A DNA stretch of 10,385 nucleotides from Pseudolysobacter sp. (GTDB taxonomy: Bacteria > Pseudomonadota > Gammaproteobacteria > Xanthomonadales > Rhodanobacteraceae): NCBI GenBank assembly GCA_025351985.1, contig JANXUW010000197.1, positions 1-10,385 of the forward strand, in the 5' to 3' direction. Shown here one piece after another: positions 1 through 6,767 of the stretch; position 1 is the stretch's first letter; each line of letters starts with the position of its first letter. Made by a program: the position numbers and the translations under genes. The notes beneath the pieces are model-generated. The model made no database searches and was not told the origin of the DNA. It worked only from the letters and a program-made list of their open reading frames with translations.

Positions 1-516
1 ACCCAACAACTCATTCTCGGCGAGAGTGCGAATTTCGACTTCGGCAATTCCACCTTCGCTCACAACAGCATTGGTGCCGATCATGTGTTCAAGCTCGATG
101 CCAACTCTTACCTGACAATGTATCGCAGCATCGTCTCCCAACCCGGCAAACCCACGATCGATTACGCCGGCAGCGACGGTCTCAACATCGACAATGTGCT
201 ATCCAATGACATCACCACTTTACCGATGCGTGCGGGCACGGTCGTCAGCGGCGATCCGTTGTTTATAAACGTCGCCAGCGGCGATTATCGCCTGAGCGCG
301 TATCGACAAAACGGCACCATCACGGCATCGCCGGCGATAGATTTTGTCGCGAGCATCGATACCGGCCCCGACCTGCATGGTGATGCATACAACCAACCGG
401 TGCCTGTACTCGGACGCAGCTCGACGCCGCGCGATCTCGGCGCGTACGAAGCGCAGCCGATTCTCGATCGAGTTTTCGGCGACGGATTCGGCGACGCGGT
501 TTCGCTGGTGCGCTGA
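1..516 (+). CDS. Choice-of-anchor-Q-type beta-helix protein, C-terminal part (5' end outside window)
   Basis: The frame is open from the first base of the window to the TGA at 514-516, giving 171 residues, so this is the 3' end of a longer gene. From its first residues (TQQLILGESANFD) it aligns without gaps to the C-terminal ~170 residues of the next gene (VSQQVILGARANFD), including the shared stretches NSIGADHVFK, SNDITTLP and LGRSSTP. It carries the closing elements of choice-of-anchor-Q proteins: DPLF, GDYRL, SPAIDF and DLGAYE. It ends in ILDRVFGDGFGDAVSLVR. The missing part presumably held a signal peptide and GGGI-rich beta-helix coils, as in its neighbours. The GTG at 85 is not a start, because homology continues upstream of it. 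Function is unknown; an exported surface or extracellular role is inferred from the paralogues. Confidence 0.85.
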   Translation, partial: TQQLILGESANFDFGNSTFAHNSIGADHVFKLDANSYLTMYRSIVSQPGKPTIDYAGSDGLNIDNVLSNDITTLPMRAGTVVSGDPLFINVASGDYRLSAYRQNGTITASPAIDFVASIDTGPDLHGDAYNQPVPVLGRSSTPRDLGAYEAQPILDRVFGDGFGDAVSLVR

Positions 517-541
517 GGCCACGTCAGAAGAATTATTTCGC

Positions 542-586
542 GATCGGTAATGGCGCTACCAGCCGCTGCATTCCGTTCCTCGGAAC
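542..586 (+). repeat. Conserved intergenic block, copy 1
   Basis: The block starts 25 bases after the stop of paralogue 1. It is made of GATCGGTAATGGCGCT (542-557), a 17-base spacer containing AGCCGC and ATTCC, and the perfect dyad GTTCCTCGGAAC (575-586). The same order and spacing recur in the other three gaps. It ends 35 bases before the ATG of paralogue 2. Confidence 0.75.
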
Positions 587-609
587 AAACGTATCTCTCC
601 GTTGCGTTC

Positions 610-614
610 GAGGA
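610..614 (+). promoter_or_regulatory. Shine-Dalgarno site deciding the start of paralogue 2
   Basis: GAGGA lies seven bases before ATG 622. The alternative in-frame ATG 550 has no comparable site, and only the 622 start puts the signal peptide at the N-terminus. Confidence 0.7.
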
Positions 615-621
615 TTTTTCG

Positions 622-2535
622 ATGCTGACGATCTTGCGATTTTTTCTATTTGTCGGCGCATGCCTGCTCGGCTGGACTCACGCCGGCGCGAATTGTTCGC
701 CGGCCGTGCCGCCGCCGACGTTTTATGTCGGCAGCGACAACCAGTGCGACTACGCCACAATCCAGGCCGCGATCAGCGCCGTCTCGACAACCGCCACGTG
801 CGCGCCGAACATCGTCATCACGAACGAAATTTCATGGACTGCGCAGCACCTGAACATCGACAATCGATCGCTCAATTTGATCGGTAGCAGCAGTGGCTGC
901 GGCGTCGGCGGCACGACCAGTGCCCCGGGCGCGGATGATCTTGCCGGCCAGGCATTTCCGCAACCTAAAGTCACGATCAGCGGCGCCGGACAAACCAGCG
1001 CGAGCGTGATTACGATCACCGGCAACAGCAACGTCACGCTGAAATTCCTGCAGATCAGCGGTGGCAATCGCGCCGGTTTTGGTGGCGGCATATTTTTTGG
1101 CGGCGCCGGTTCGTTGACGCTGGATACCTCGAACATTTCCGCCAATCAGGCCAGTTATGGTGGCGGCATCGCGATGGCACCGAGCGGCAATGCCACACTC
1201 ACGCTGCTGGCAAACTCGCTGGTGAAAAACAACGTGGCCACAGTCTCGGGCGGCGGCATGCTCATTGAAGGGGCTACCCATTTGATCATGGTCGCCGATC
1301 GGACCCAGTTGTTCGCCAATACCGCCAACAACGGCTACGGCGGCGGGCTTTATGTCGTCGGTCCGGCACACGCGGATATCGGCTCGCCAGGCGATTATTT
1401 TCAGAGCCCAAGCGGCACTAGCGTCATCGCAAAAAACTCTGCGGCATACGGCGGTGGCATCGCGGCAGTGGCAGCGCCGGGCGCAGCCAACCAGGACGCC
1501 GTCGTCAATTTGTTCACGACGAATTCGCAACAACCGGTAAGCATTCAAGCCAATGTGGCATCGATCAACGGCGGTGCGATCTATCTCAAACCGTACCAAA
1601 GTGCGAGTGGCAATTCTGCGGCAAAAGTATGTGCCTTCAATTTTCGTATTGATGGCAACTCGGCTGCTGAAGGCGCCGCCATTTATCTGGATTCATTTAG
1701 CGCCTCCGGTCGCGCAGATGCCGGTGGAGTCGTCGATTTGAATACCGACGCCGTGGCAGGTTGTAACGGCGATCAGTTCGCTGGTTTCGGCGCGGTCGGC
1801 TGCGCCCTTGATGCTCCATGCAATTCCTTGTCCGGCAATATCACGCAGGATACAAACCTCAACTCAACCAGCAATGCGACCATTTTCGCAGGTTCGGGCA
1901 GCGACCTGTTCGCCAGCCATATCAGCTTGCTGGACAACCAGGGCGGTTATGTCATTCACGCTATCAATGCCGGCGGCATCATCGATTTGATCAGTTCGCT
2001 GATCGCCGATAACCATGTCTCGCAGCAAGTGATTCTCGGCGCGCGCGCAAATTTTGATATCGAGAATTCGACCTTCGCCAACAACAGTATCGGCGCCGAT
2101 CATGTTTTCAAAATCACCGACAGCTCCTCTCTGACTTTGCTTCGTAGCATCATCTACGAGTCCGCCAAGCCCACGCTGGATAGCTCAAGCAACTCCGGCT
2201 CCAACATCAACTACATTGTGTCGAACGACATCACCACCCTGCCCTTGCATGCCGGCACGGTGGTCAGCGCCAATCCATTGTTCGTAGATCTCGCGCACGG
2301 AAATTATCGGCTGCGCGCGTATCGGCAAAACGGCAATATCACAGTGTCGCCCGCGATCGATTTCATGGCGGCGGGCAACAGCTGCGATGATCTCGATGGA
2401 AATCCCTGCGATCAGGCGGTGCCTGCACTTGGACGCAGCTCCACGCCGCACGACCTTGGCGCGTACGAAGCACAGCCGATTCTGGATCGCGTTTTCAGCG
2501 ACGCATTTGGTGACGCGGTATCGCTGGTCCAATGA
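622..2535 (+). CDS. Exported right-handed beta-helix protein, choice-of-anchor-Q type (paralogue 2)
   Basis: The product has 637 residues. I start it at ATG 622 because GAGGA (610-614) lies seven bases upstream and the protein then opens with a signal peptide (hydrophobic 3-18, likely cut after AGA at residue 23). The frame is open back to an ATG at 550, but that would put 24 non-signal residues in front. Residues 34-66 contain YVGSDNxCxYATIQAAI, typical of the first beta-helix turn. Glycine coil motifs follow at 154-157, 180-183, 210-213, 240-243, 277-280 and 317-320 (GGG[IML] or GGAI), similar in style to chlamydial Pmp GGAI repeats but without an autotransporter barrel. A CX5C pair (394, 400) and N-terminal cysteines 25, 42, 60 and 93 may form disulfides. 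The end has NPLF, GNYRL, SPAIDF, DLGAYE and a tail ILDRVFSDAFGDAVSLVQ. The substrate or partner is unknown. I see no catalytic residues of polysaccharide lyases, so a structural or binding role is more likely. Confidence 0.88.
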   Translation: MLTILRFFLFVGACLLGWTHAGANCSPAVPPPTFYVGSDNQCDYATIQAAISAVSTTATCAPNIVITNEISWTAQHLNIDNRSLNLIGSSSGCGVGGTTSAPGADDLAGQAFPQPKVTISGAGQTSASVITITGNSNVTLKFLQISGGNRAGFGGGIFFGGAGSLTLDTSNISANQASYGGGIAMAPSGNATLTLLANSLVKNNVATVSGGGMLIEGATHLIMVADRTQLFANTANNGYGGGLYVVGPAHADIGSPGDYFQSPSGTSVIAKNSAAYGGGIAAVAAPGAANQDAVVNLFTTNSQQPVSIQANVASINGGAIYLKPYQSASGNSAAKVCAFNFRIDGNSAAEGAAIYLDSFSASGRADAGGVVDLNTDAVAGCNGDQFAGFGAVGCALDAPCNSLSGNITQDTNLNSTSNATIFAGSGSDLFASHISLLDNQGGYVIHAINAGGIIDLISSLIADNHVSQQVILGARANFDIENSTFANNSIGADHVFKITDSSSLTLLRSIIYESAKPTLDSSSNSGSNINYIVSNDITTLPLHAGTVVSANPLFVDLAHGNYRLRAYRQNGNITVSPAIDFMAAGNSCDDLDGNPCDQAVPALGRSSTPHDLGAYEAQPILDRVFSDAFGDAVSLVQ

Positions 2536-2561
2536 GATCGCGCCGGTAAAATTATTTTCGC

Positions 2562-2606
2562 GATCGGCAATGGCGCTGTCGGTCGTTGAATAACGTTCCT
2601 CGAAAC
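2562..2606 (+). repeat. Conserved intergenic block, copy 2
   Basis: The block starts 26 bases after the stop of paralogue 2, with GATCGGCAATGGCGCT (2562-2577; 15 of 16 bases as in copy 1), a 17-base spacer that is the least conserved of the four, and GTTCCTCGAAAC (2595-2606), a dyad with one mismatched pair. The similarity to copy 1 also extends upstream through an AATTATTT(T)CGC stretch. Confidence 0.72.
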
Positions 2607-2629
2607 AAGCCATGTATTCGCAGGCACCC

Positions 2630-2634
2630 GGGAA
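2630..2634 (+). promoter_or_regulatory. Shine-Dalgarno-like site deciding the start of paralogue 3
   Basis: GGGAA lies five bases before ATG 2640, which opens the signal peptide. The match is weaker than those of the neighbouring genes. Confidence 0.5.
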
Positions 2635-2639
2635 CCATC

Positions 2640-4565
2640 ATGCTCGCCATTTCGCGTTTGATCTGTATCGCAGTCGCTGCCTGCGTGTCCGGCGGCCATC
2701 ATGCGCAAGCCAGTTGCATCGGCGGCGTGCATCCGACGTTATATGTCGGCAGCGACAACAAATGCAATTACGCCACGATCCAGGCGGCGATCAATGCGAT
2801 TTCCACCACGGCGACGTGTTCGCCGAATATTGTCATCAGCGGCAGACCGACATGGACCGAGCATCTGACCATCACCAACCGATCGCTCACGGTGATCGGC
2901 AGCACCAGCAACTGCGGAATAAATAATACCGGCGGCGCCGCAGGCATTGATAATGAAGCTGCGGCGGCGTTGGTCGTGAGAGTGAAAATCGACGGCAGCA
3001 CGACACCCGGTGCAGACGTGATCGATATCAGCGGCAGCAGCAATGTCACGCTGTCGAATCTCGAAATCAGCGGCGGCAGTTCGTCGAGCCAGACCATCGC
3101 CAGCGCCGGCGGCGTGACCTTCATTGGCGAGGGATCGCTGACCCTGCAAAACGTCGAAATCCACAACAACCACGGCGACGCCGGCGGCGGTGTTGCGTTT
3201 TTTGGCAGCGGTACTTTGCGCCTTGATGGCGCGAGCATCCACGACAACGTGGCCGATTATGCGGGCGGCGGTCTGAGCGTTTTGAGTTCGGCGATCGACA
3301 GTATCGAATTTGTCCTCGCCAGCACCACCGGAATTTCCACTGAAATTTTTTCGAATCAGGCAGCTGTGCTCGGTGGTGGCATCTTCGCCTCGGGCGCGAC
3401 ACATTTGCTTGCAGTCGCGACGGCACCCGGCGATGTCGTGATCCACGATAATTCGGTGGTGAACACGGCGACGCATGCCGGTACCGGCGGTGGGATTTTC
3501 TACTCGGGTAATGCGTTCGCCGATATCGCCTTGCCTGCGGCCTCGATCCAGAACAATCACGCCGATTACGGCGGTGGCATCGCGGTTGCCACATCCAGCG
3601 CTGGCGCCACGACACTGCGCCTGTTCAGTGCCAACGCGGAATTTCCCACGGCTATCGCCAGCAATACCGCGACCGTTTTCGGCGGCGGAATCTACCTCTC
3701 CGGCACTAGCTCGAACCCTGCGAGCGCTTGCCTGCTCGATGCCGCGTTGACCGGCAACAGCGCCGGCCAATACGGCAGCGCAATCTATCTCAACGGCGGT
3801 GCTCGTTTGCTGATCAATCCCGATGCTGATAGCCAATGCAGTTTCGCCAACGTCGCCACACTCGGTGGTGTGCACTGCGATCCGAGCGCGGCCAACTGCA
3901 ATCTGATCGCGCAAAATTTCGCCGGCGCCGGCAACGGGCTGACAATCCCCGCGACGATCGATTTTGTCGGTGCCGCGACTATCATCGCGCAACGTGTTCG
4001 CTTGTCGCACAACAGCGGCAGCAGCGTTGTGCGCAGCCAGACCGCCACCGACAACAATGTCGTTTTCAGTAACTGCCTGATCGATCACAACTCCGTATCG
4101 AGTTCACTGGTTTCGCTTCAGGGCGCACCGGCAACTTTCGATGGCTGCACGTTTGCGGACGACAGTATTGCCCCTGCCGCAACCGCGGTATTCGCCTACG
4201 ACACCGGACTCACATTAAAACGCAGCATCGTCCACGAATCGATCCGCGTGCTGACGCCGGCCGCCGCGCTCGTCGCGCAATACCTGATTTTGAATGATCC
4301 GAAATTCGCGACCGATGCCACCGTGTTGTATACCAACCCGGGTTTCGTCAACAGCGCGACCGGCGATTACCACCTGCTGTCGGGATCACCGGCAATCGAT
4401 TTTGCGCCGACCGGTGCGGACGGCAGCAGCGGCGATTTCGATCGTCAACCGCGCGAAGTGGATATTCCCGGCATCGCAAATTCCGCCGGCGTCCGCGATC
4501 TCGGGGCGTACGAATTTCAAATCGGTGGTGTGCTCGACCGGATTTTCGCCAACGGTTTCGAATGA
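2640..4565 (+). CDS. Exported right-handed beta-helix protein, choice-of-anchor-Q type (paralogue 3, divergent)
   Basis: The product has 641 residues. ATG 2640 is preferred over the upstream in-frame TTG at 2586: GGGAA (2630-2634) lies five bases before it, and the protein begins with a signal peptide (hydrophobic core 4-17, cut near AQA at residue 24). Residues 33-67 (LYVGSDNKCNYATIQAAI and onward) are about 80% identical to paralogue 2 by eye. The central coils are much more divergent, with GGG[VIL] motifs at 182-185, 209-212, 246-249, 283-286, 311-314 and 348-351. Cysteines 413 and 420 occupy the place of the CX5C pair of the other copies but are one residue further apart. The closing block has NPGF, GDYHL, GSPAIDF, FDRQPREVD and DLGAYE, the most canonical choice-of-anchor-Q ending of the four. 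The tail is VLDRIFANGFE and lacks the extra GDAVSLV residues of its neighbours. Molecular function is unknown. Confidence 0.88.
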   Translation: MLAISRLICIAVAACVSGGHHAQASCIGGVHPTLYVGSDNKCNYATIQAAINAISTTATCSPNIVISGRPTWTEHLTITNRSLTVIGSTSNCGINNTGGAAGIDNEAAAALVVRVKIDGSTTPGADVIDISGSSNVTLSNLEISGGSSSSQTIASAGGVTFIGEGSLTLQNVEIHNNHGDAGGGVAFFGSGTLRLDGASIHDNVADYAGGGLSVLSSAIDSIEFVLASTTGISTEIFSNQAAVLGGGIFASGATHLLAVATAPGDVVIHDNSVVNTATHAGTGGGIFYSGNAFADIALPAASIQNNHADYGGGIAVATSSAGATTLRLFSANAEFPTAIASNTATVFGGGIYLSGTSSNPASACLLDAALTGNSAGQYGSAIYLNGGARLLINPDADSQCSFANVATLGGVHCDPSAANCNLIAQNFAGAGNGLTIPATIDFVGAATIIAQRVRLSHNSGSSVVRSQTATDNNVVFSNCLIDHNSVSSSLVSLQGAPATFDGCTFADDSIAPAATAVFAYDTGLTLKRSIVHESIRVLTPAAALVAQYLILNDPKFATDATVLYTNPGFVNSATGDYHLLSGSPAIDFAPTGADGSSGDFDRQPREVDIPGIANSAGVRDLGAYEFQIGGVLDRIFANGFE

Positions 4566-4587
4566 CGCGATCGTCGTATCGCAGCGT

Positions 4588-4632
4588 GATCGAGTATGGC
4601 GCTGCGAGCCGCCGAATTCCGTTCCTCGACAT
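4588..4632 (+). repeat. Conserved intergenic block, copy 3
   Basis: The block starts 22 bases after the stop of paralogue 3. It has GATCGAGTATGGCGCT (4588-4603), a 17-base spacer (GCGAGCCGCCGAATTCC) very close to copy 1, and GTTCCTCGACAT (4621-4632). Its left dyad arm is intact but its right arm has decayed. Confidence 0.7.
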
Positions 4633-4657
4633 AGGTGCGCACCTTTGCGGCCGCCCT

Positions 4658-4663
4658 GAGGAA
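4658..4663 (+). promoter_or_regulatory. Shine-Dalgarno site deciding the start of paralogue 4
   Basis: GAGGAA lies six bases before ATG 4670 and supports this start over the upstream in-frame ATG at 4562, which overlaps the previous stop codon. Confidence 0.7.
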
Positions 4664-4669
4664 CTGTCG

Positions 4670-6608
4670 ATGTTGGTGATCCTGCGAATGCTGTTGCTGA
4701 TTGTTTGCGTATGTCTGTTCGGGCTGCAACAGGCACGCGCGACATGCTCGATTGTCGTGCCCCCGTCCCCGCGTTATGTCGGCAACAAGACCAGCGACAA
4801 CAAGTGCACCGATAACGATATCCAGTCCGCGATCAATGCGGTGAACTGCCCTGGTAGCAAAATCTTCATCACCGGCGAGCGTAGTTACACCAATCAGCAT
4901 CTTGTGATCTCGGGTCAATCGCTGTCGCTGATCGGCAGCGCCAGCGCGTGTGGCGTGGCGAATGCCAACGGCGGCATCAGTACCGCGCCGACGGCGCCGC
5001 TGCGCACGCTTACCGGTTCGAGCACGCTTGGCGCGAGTGTGATTTCGATCATCGGCAATAGCACGGTCACGCTGCAATATCTCGACATCACCGGCGGCAA
5101 TCTCGGCAGCTCGGGCAAAGGCGGCGGGGTTTTTTTCTTCGGCTCGGGCGCGCTCACCCTCGATACCACCACGGTCGATGCCAATCAAGCCGATTCGGGT
5201 GGCGGCATCAGCATGAACTCGCCGAGCAGTTCGGCACTCACACTCACGCTGCTGAAGAATTCGCTGGTCACCAATAACATCGCCACGACTTCCGGCGGCG
5301 GCATTCTGCTGGAAGGAAACTCGCAGTTGATCGCCATTTCAGATCAGACCCTGATCGGATCGAATCAGGCGCTCGGCGGTTATGGCGGCGGCATCCATAT
5401 CATCGGCCCGGCGCGCGCGGACATCGGATCGGCCGGTCACGATGGCACAGGTGTGATATCGAATAATTCCGCCGTGTATGGCGGCGGCATTGCCGCGCGC
5501 GCGACCCAGAACAACGCACAGGATGCGATCGTGCAACTGTTCACGAGCAATGCCGAACATCCGGTCGATGTGCAGAACAATCAGGCCTCGGCGATCGGCG
5601 GCGCGATCTACCTGCAACCGTTTCAGGATGCGACAGGGAGTTTCTCCGACGCGCGATTCTGCGCCTACAACTTTCGCATCGATGACAACACCGCCGCCGA
5701 TGGCGCGGCGATCTATAGCGACGTGACCAGCGCGAGCGGACAAGCCGATCGTGGCAGTTCGACATACATGAACGTGCCCTCGCAGAATCCACCACTGTGC
5801 GGTACCGCGACACCCGCTACATTCGGCGCGGTTGCCTGCGCTGCAGACGCACCCTGCAATGCGCTCGCGGACAATCGCGCCGAGCAAATGGATACCACGC
5901 CGACCGGTGGCGCGACGATCTTCGTGCATGCCGGTTTATTCAATGGCGAAAGTATCAGCCCGCAGCACAATCGAGGCGGTGAGCTGATTCATGCTGTCGG
6001 TAATGCCAGCGCCTATCCGATTGCGGCGGTGTCCAGTTGCCTGATCTCCAGCAACTCTTTTACGGGAGATTTGATCGTTGCCGAATACGCCAACGTGGCG
6101 CTGCAAAACTGCACGATTGCCGGCAATACTTTTTTAGCGTTCGGCATGCCGTTTGTTCATCACCTGATTTCTCTCGATGCAAATTCGCACCTCGGCATGC
6201 ATGACAGCATGCATCGCTCAAACCAATCTGCTCACACTCGACACGCGCGGCAATATCAACGACCCGACCCACATCATCGTGAGAAACGTGTTATCGAATG
6301 ACATCACCACCCTGCCCGGCAGTATCACGATCATCGCCGGCGATCCGTTATTTGCCGACAGCAGAAATGGCAATTACCGATTGCAGGCATTCGTCCAGAA
6401 CGGCCATGTGACACATTCGCTAGCGATCGATTTTTCCGCGACCGTAATTGCCGACCTGATTGATCTGGACGGCAACAACTTCGGTCAGGACGTACCCACC
6501 GTGCCGAATATTTTCGGGCCGCATGATCTTGGCGCATACGAGATGCGGCCGATCCCCGGTCGGATTTTTGCCGACGGTTTCGGTGACGCGATTTCGATCG
6601 TGTATTGA
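4670..6608 (+). pseudogene. Exported beta-helix protein gene, paralogue 4, broken by a +1 frameshift near 6211
   Basis: ATG 4670 has GAGGAA at 4658-4663 and opens a signal peptide (hydrophobic 2-18, cut near ARA at residue 24). The open frame extends back to 4562, overlapping the stop of the previous gene, but those 36 residues show no signal or homology. The protein matches paralogue 2 closely in its centre (GGG[VI] motifs at 151, 177, 209, 239 and 271, GGAI at 310, CX5C at 390/396). The frame stays homologous through Ser513 (6206-6208), then runs into 30 unrelated residues and stops at 6299-6301. The homologous C-terminus resumes one frame over and ends at 6608: SNDITTLP, DPLF, GNYRL, AIDF, DLGAYE, then GRIFADGFGDAISIVY. 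Removing G6211 restores a 645-residue product in register with both neighbours. As read, the 543-residue product lacks the closing block and tail. A sequencing or assembly error is possible; otherwise this is a recently inactivated or truncated gene. Confidence 0.85.
6211..6211 (+). other. Inferred one-base insertion (frameshift point)
   Basis: Around this base the gene reads AGCATGCATCGCTCAA. Deleting one G gives AGCATCATCGCTCAA, which translates as SIIAQ and lines up exactly with SIIYE of paralogue 2 (DNA AGCATCATCTACGAG) and SIVSQ of paralogue 1. The exact base could be one or two positions away, but the break lies between 6206 and 6215. The extra G creates a second copy of the 8-mer GCATGCAT (6195-6202 and 6207-6214), with starts 12 bases apart. 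Confidence 0.75.
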
Positions 6609-6635
6609 GCGCAACGACGACCCTGCAGATTCATG

Positions 6636-6680
6636 CATCGGCAATGTCGCTACAGCCGCGCAAATTACGTTTCTCGAAAC
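6636..6680 (+). repeat. Conserved intergenic block, copy 4 (upstream of the LRR gene)
   Basis: The block starts 27 bases after the stop of paralogue 4. It has CATCGGCAATGTCGCT (6636-6651), a 17-base spacer with AGCCGC and ATTAC, and the perfect dyad GTTTCTCGAAAC (6669-6680). The next gene is not a beta-helix gene, so the block follows the 3' end of the preceding family member rather than the 5' end of the next one. Confidence 0.72.
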
Positions 6681-6705
6681 AGGCGCCGCAATACGCCTTT
6701 CATCC

Positions 6706-6740
6706 TGCAAGCACCTGAGTTCATCACGTCAGGTGTTGCA
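6706..6740 (+). promoter_or_regulatory. Inverted repeat / hairpin in the leader of the LRR gene
   Basis: CACCTGA (6712-6718) and TCAGGTG (6729-6735) are perfect inverted repeats around a 10-base loop. The stem extends outward through a G-U pair, an A-T pair, a bulged A (6709) and TGC/GCA, giving about 12 pairs. No T-run follows, so it is not a standard intrinsic terminator. It ends 16 bases before the Shine-Dalgarno sequence of the LRR gene, so a 5' leader structure or a dyad operator is possible. Confidence 0.5.
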
Positions 6741-6756
6741 TCTCTGCGCGATTACC

Positions 6757-6761
6757 AAGGA
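6757..6761 (+). promoter_or_regulatory. Shine-Dalgarno site deciding the start of the LRR gene
   Basis: AAGGA lies six bases before ATG 6768. The next in-frame ATG (6792) has no comparable site. Confidence 0.65.
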
Positions 6762-6767
6762 AACGCG

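Noticed and set aside
2739..4088. 449-codon open frame on the minus strand inside paralogue 3
   Set aside because: It is antisense to a gene with clear homology, a signal peptide and conserved motifs. Its translation has no recognisable domain and its length is explained by the repetitive GC-rich codons of the plus strand. The 832-1599 minus-strand frame in paralogue 2 is rejected for the same reason.
6195..6215. Programmed ribosomal frameshift in paralogue 4
   Set aside because: There is no slippery heptamer or stop-codon shift site, no downstream stimulatory structure is evident, and the other paralogues read through without any shift. A one-base insertion or sequence error is simpler.
6177..6608. 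Separate small gene starting at 6177
   Set aside because: Its sequence is the C-terminal quarter of the beta-helix family in register with paralogues 1 and 2, with no ribosome-binding site or signal peptide. It is the displaced end of the frameshifted gene.
622..6608. Chlamydial-type polymorphic membrane autotransporters
   Set aside because: The GGGI repeats resemble Pmp repeats, but there is no C-terminal beta-barrel or terminal Phe. The proteins end with a choice-of-anchor-Q-like block and a short tail instead.
542..6680. Integron-style cassette array with attC sites in the gaps
   Set aside because: A repeated partly palindromic site after each gene prompted the idea, but the 3' core would need GTTRRRY and the blocks have GTTCCTC or GTTTCTC. 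The blocks are too short for attC, the genes are related to one another, and no integrase is seen.
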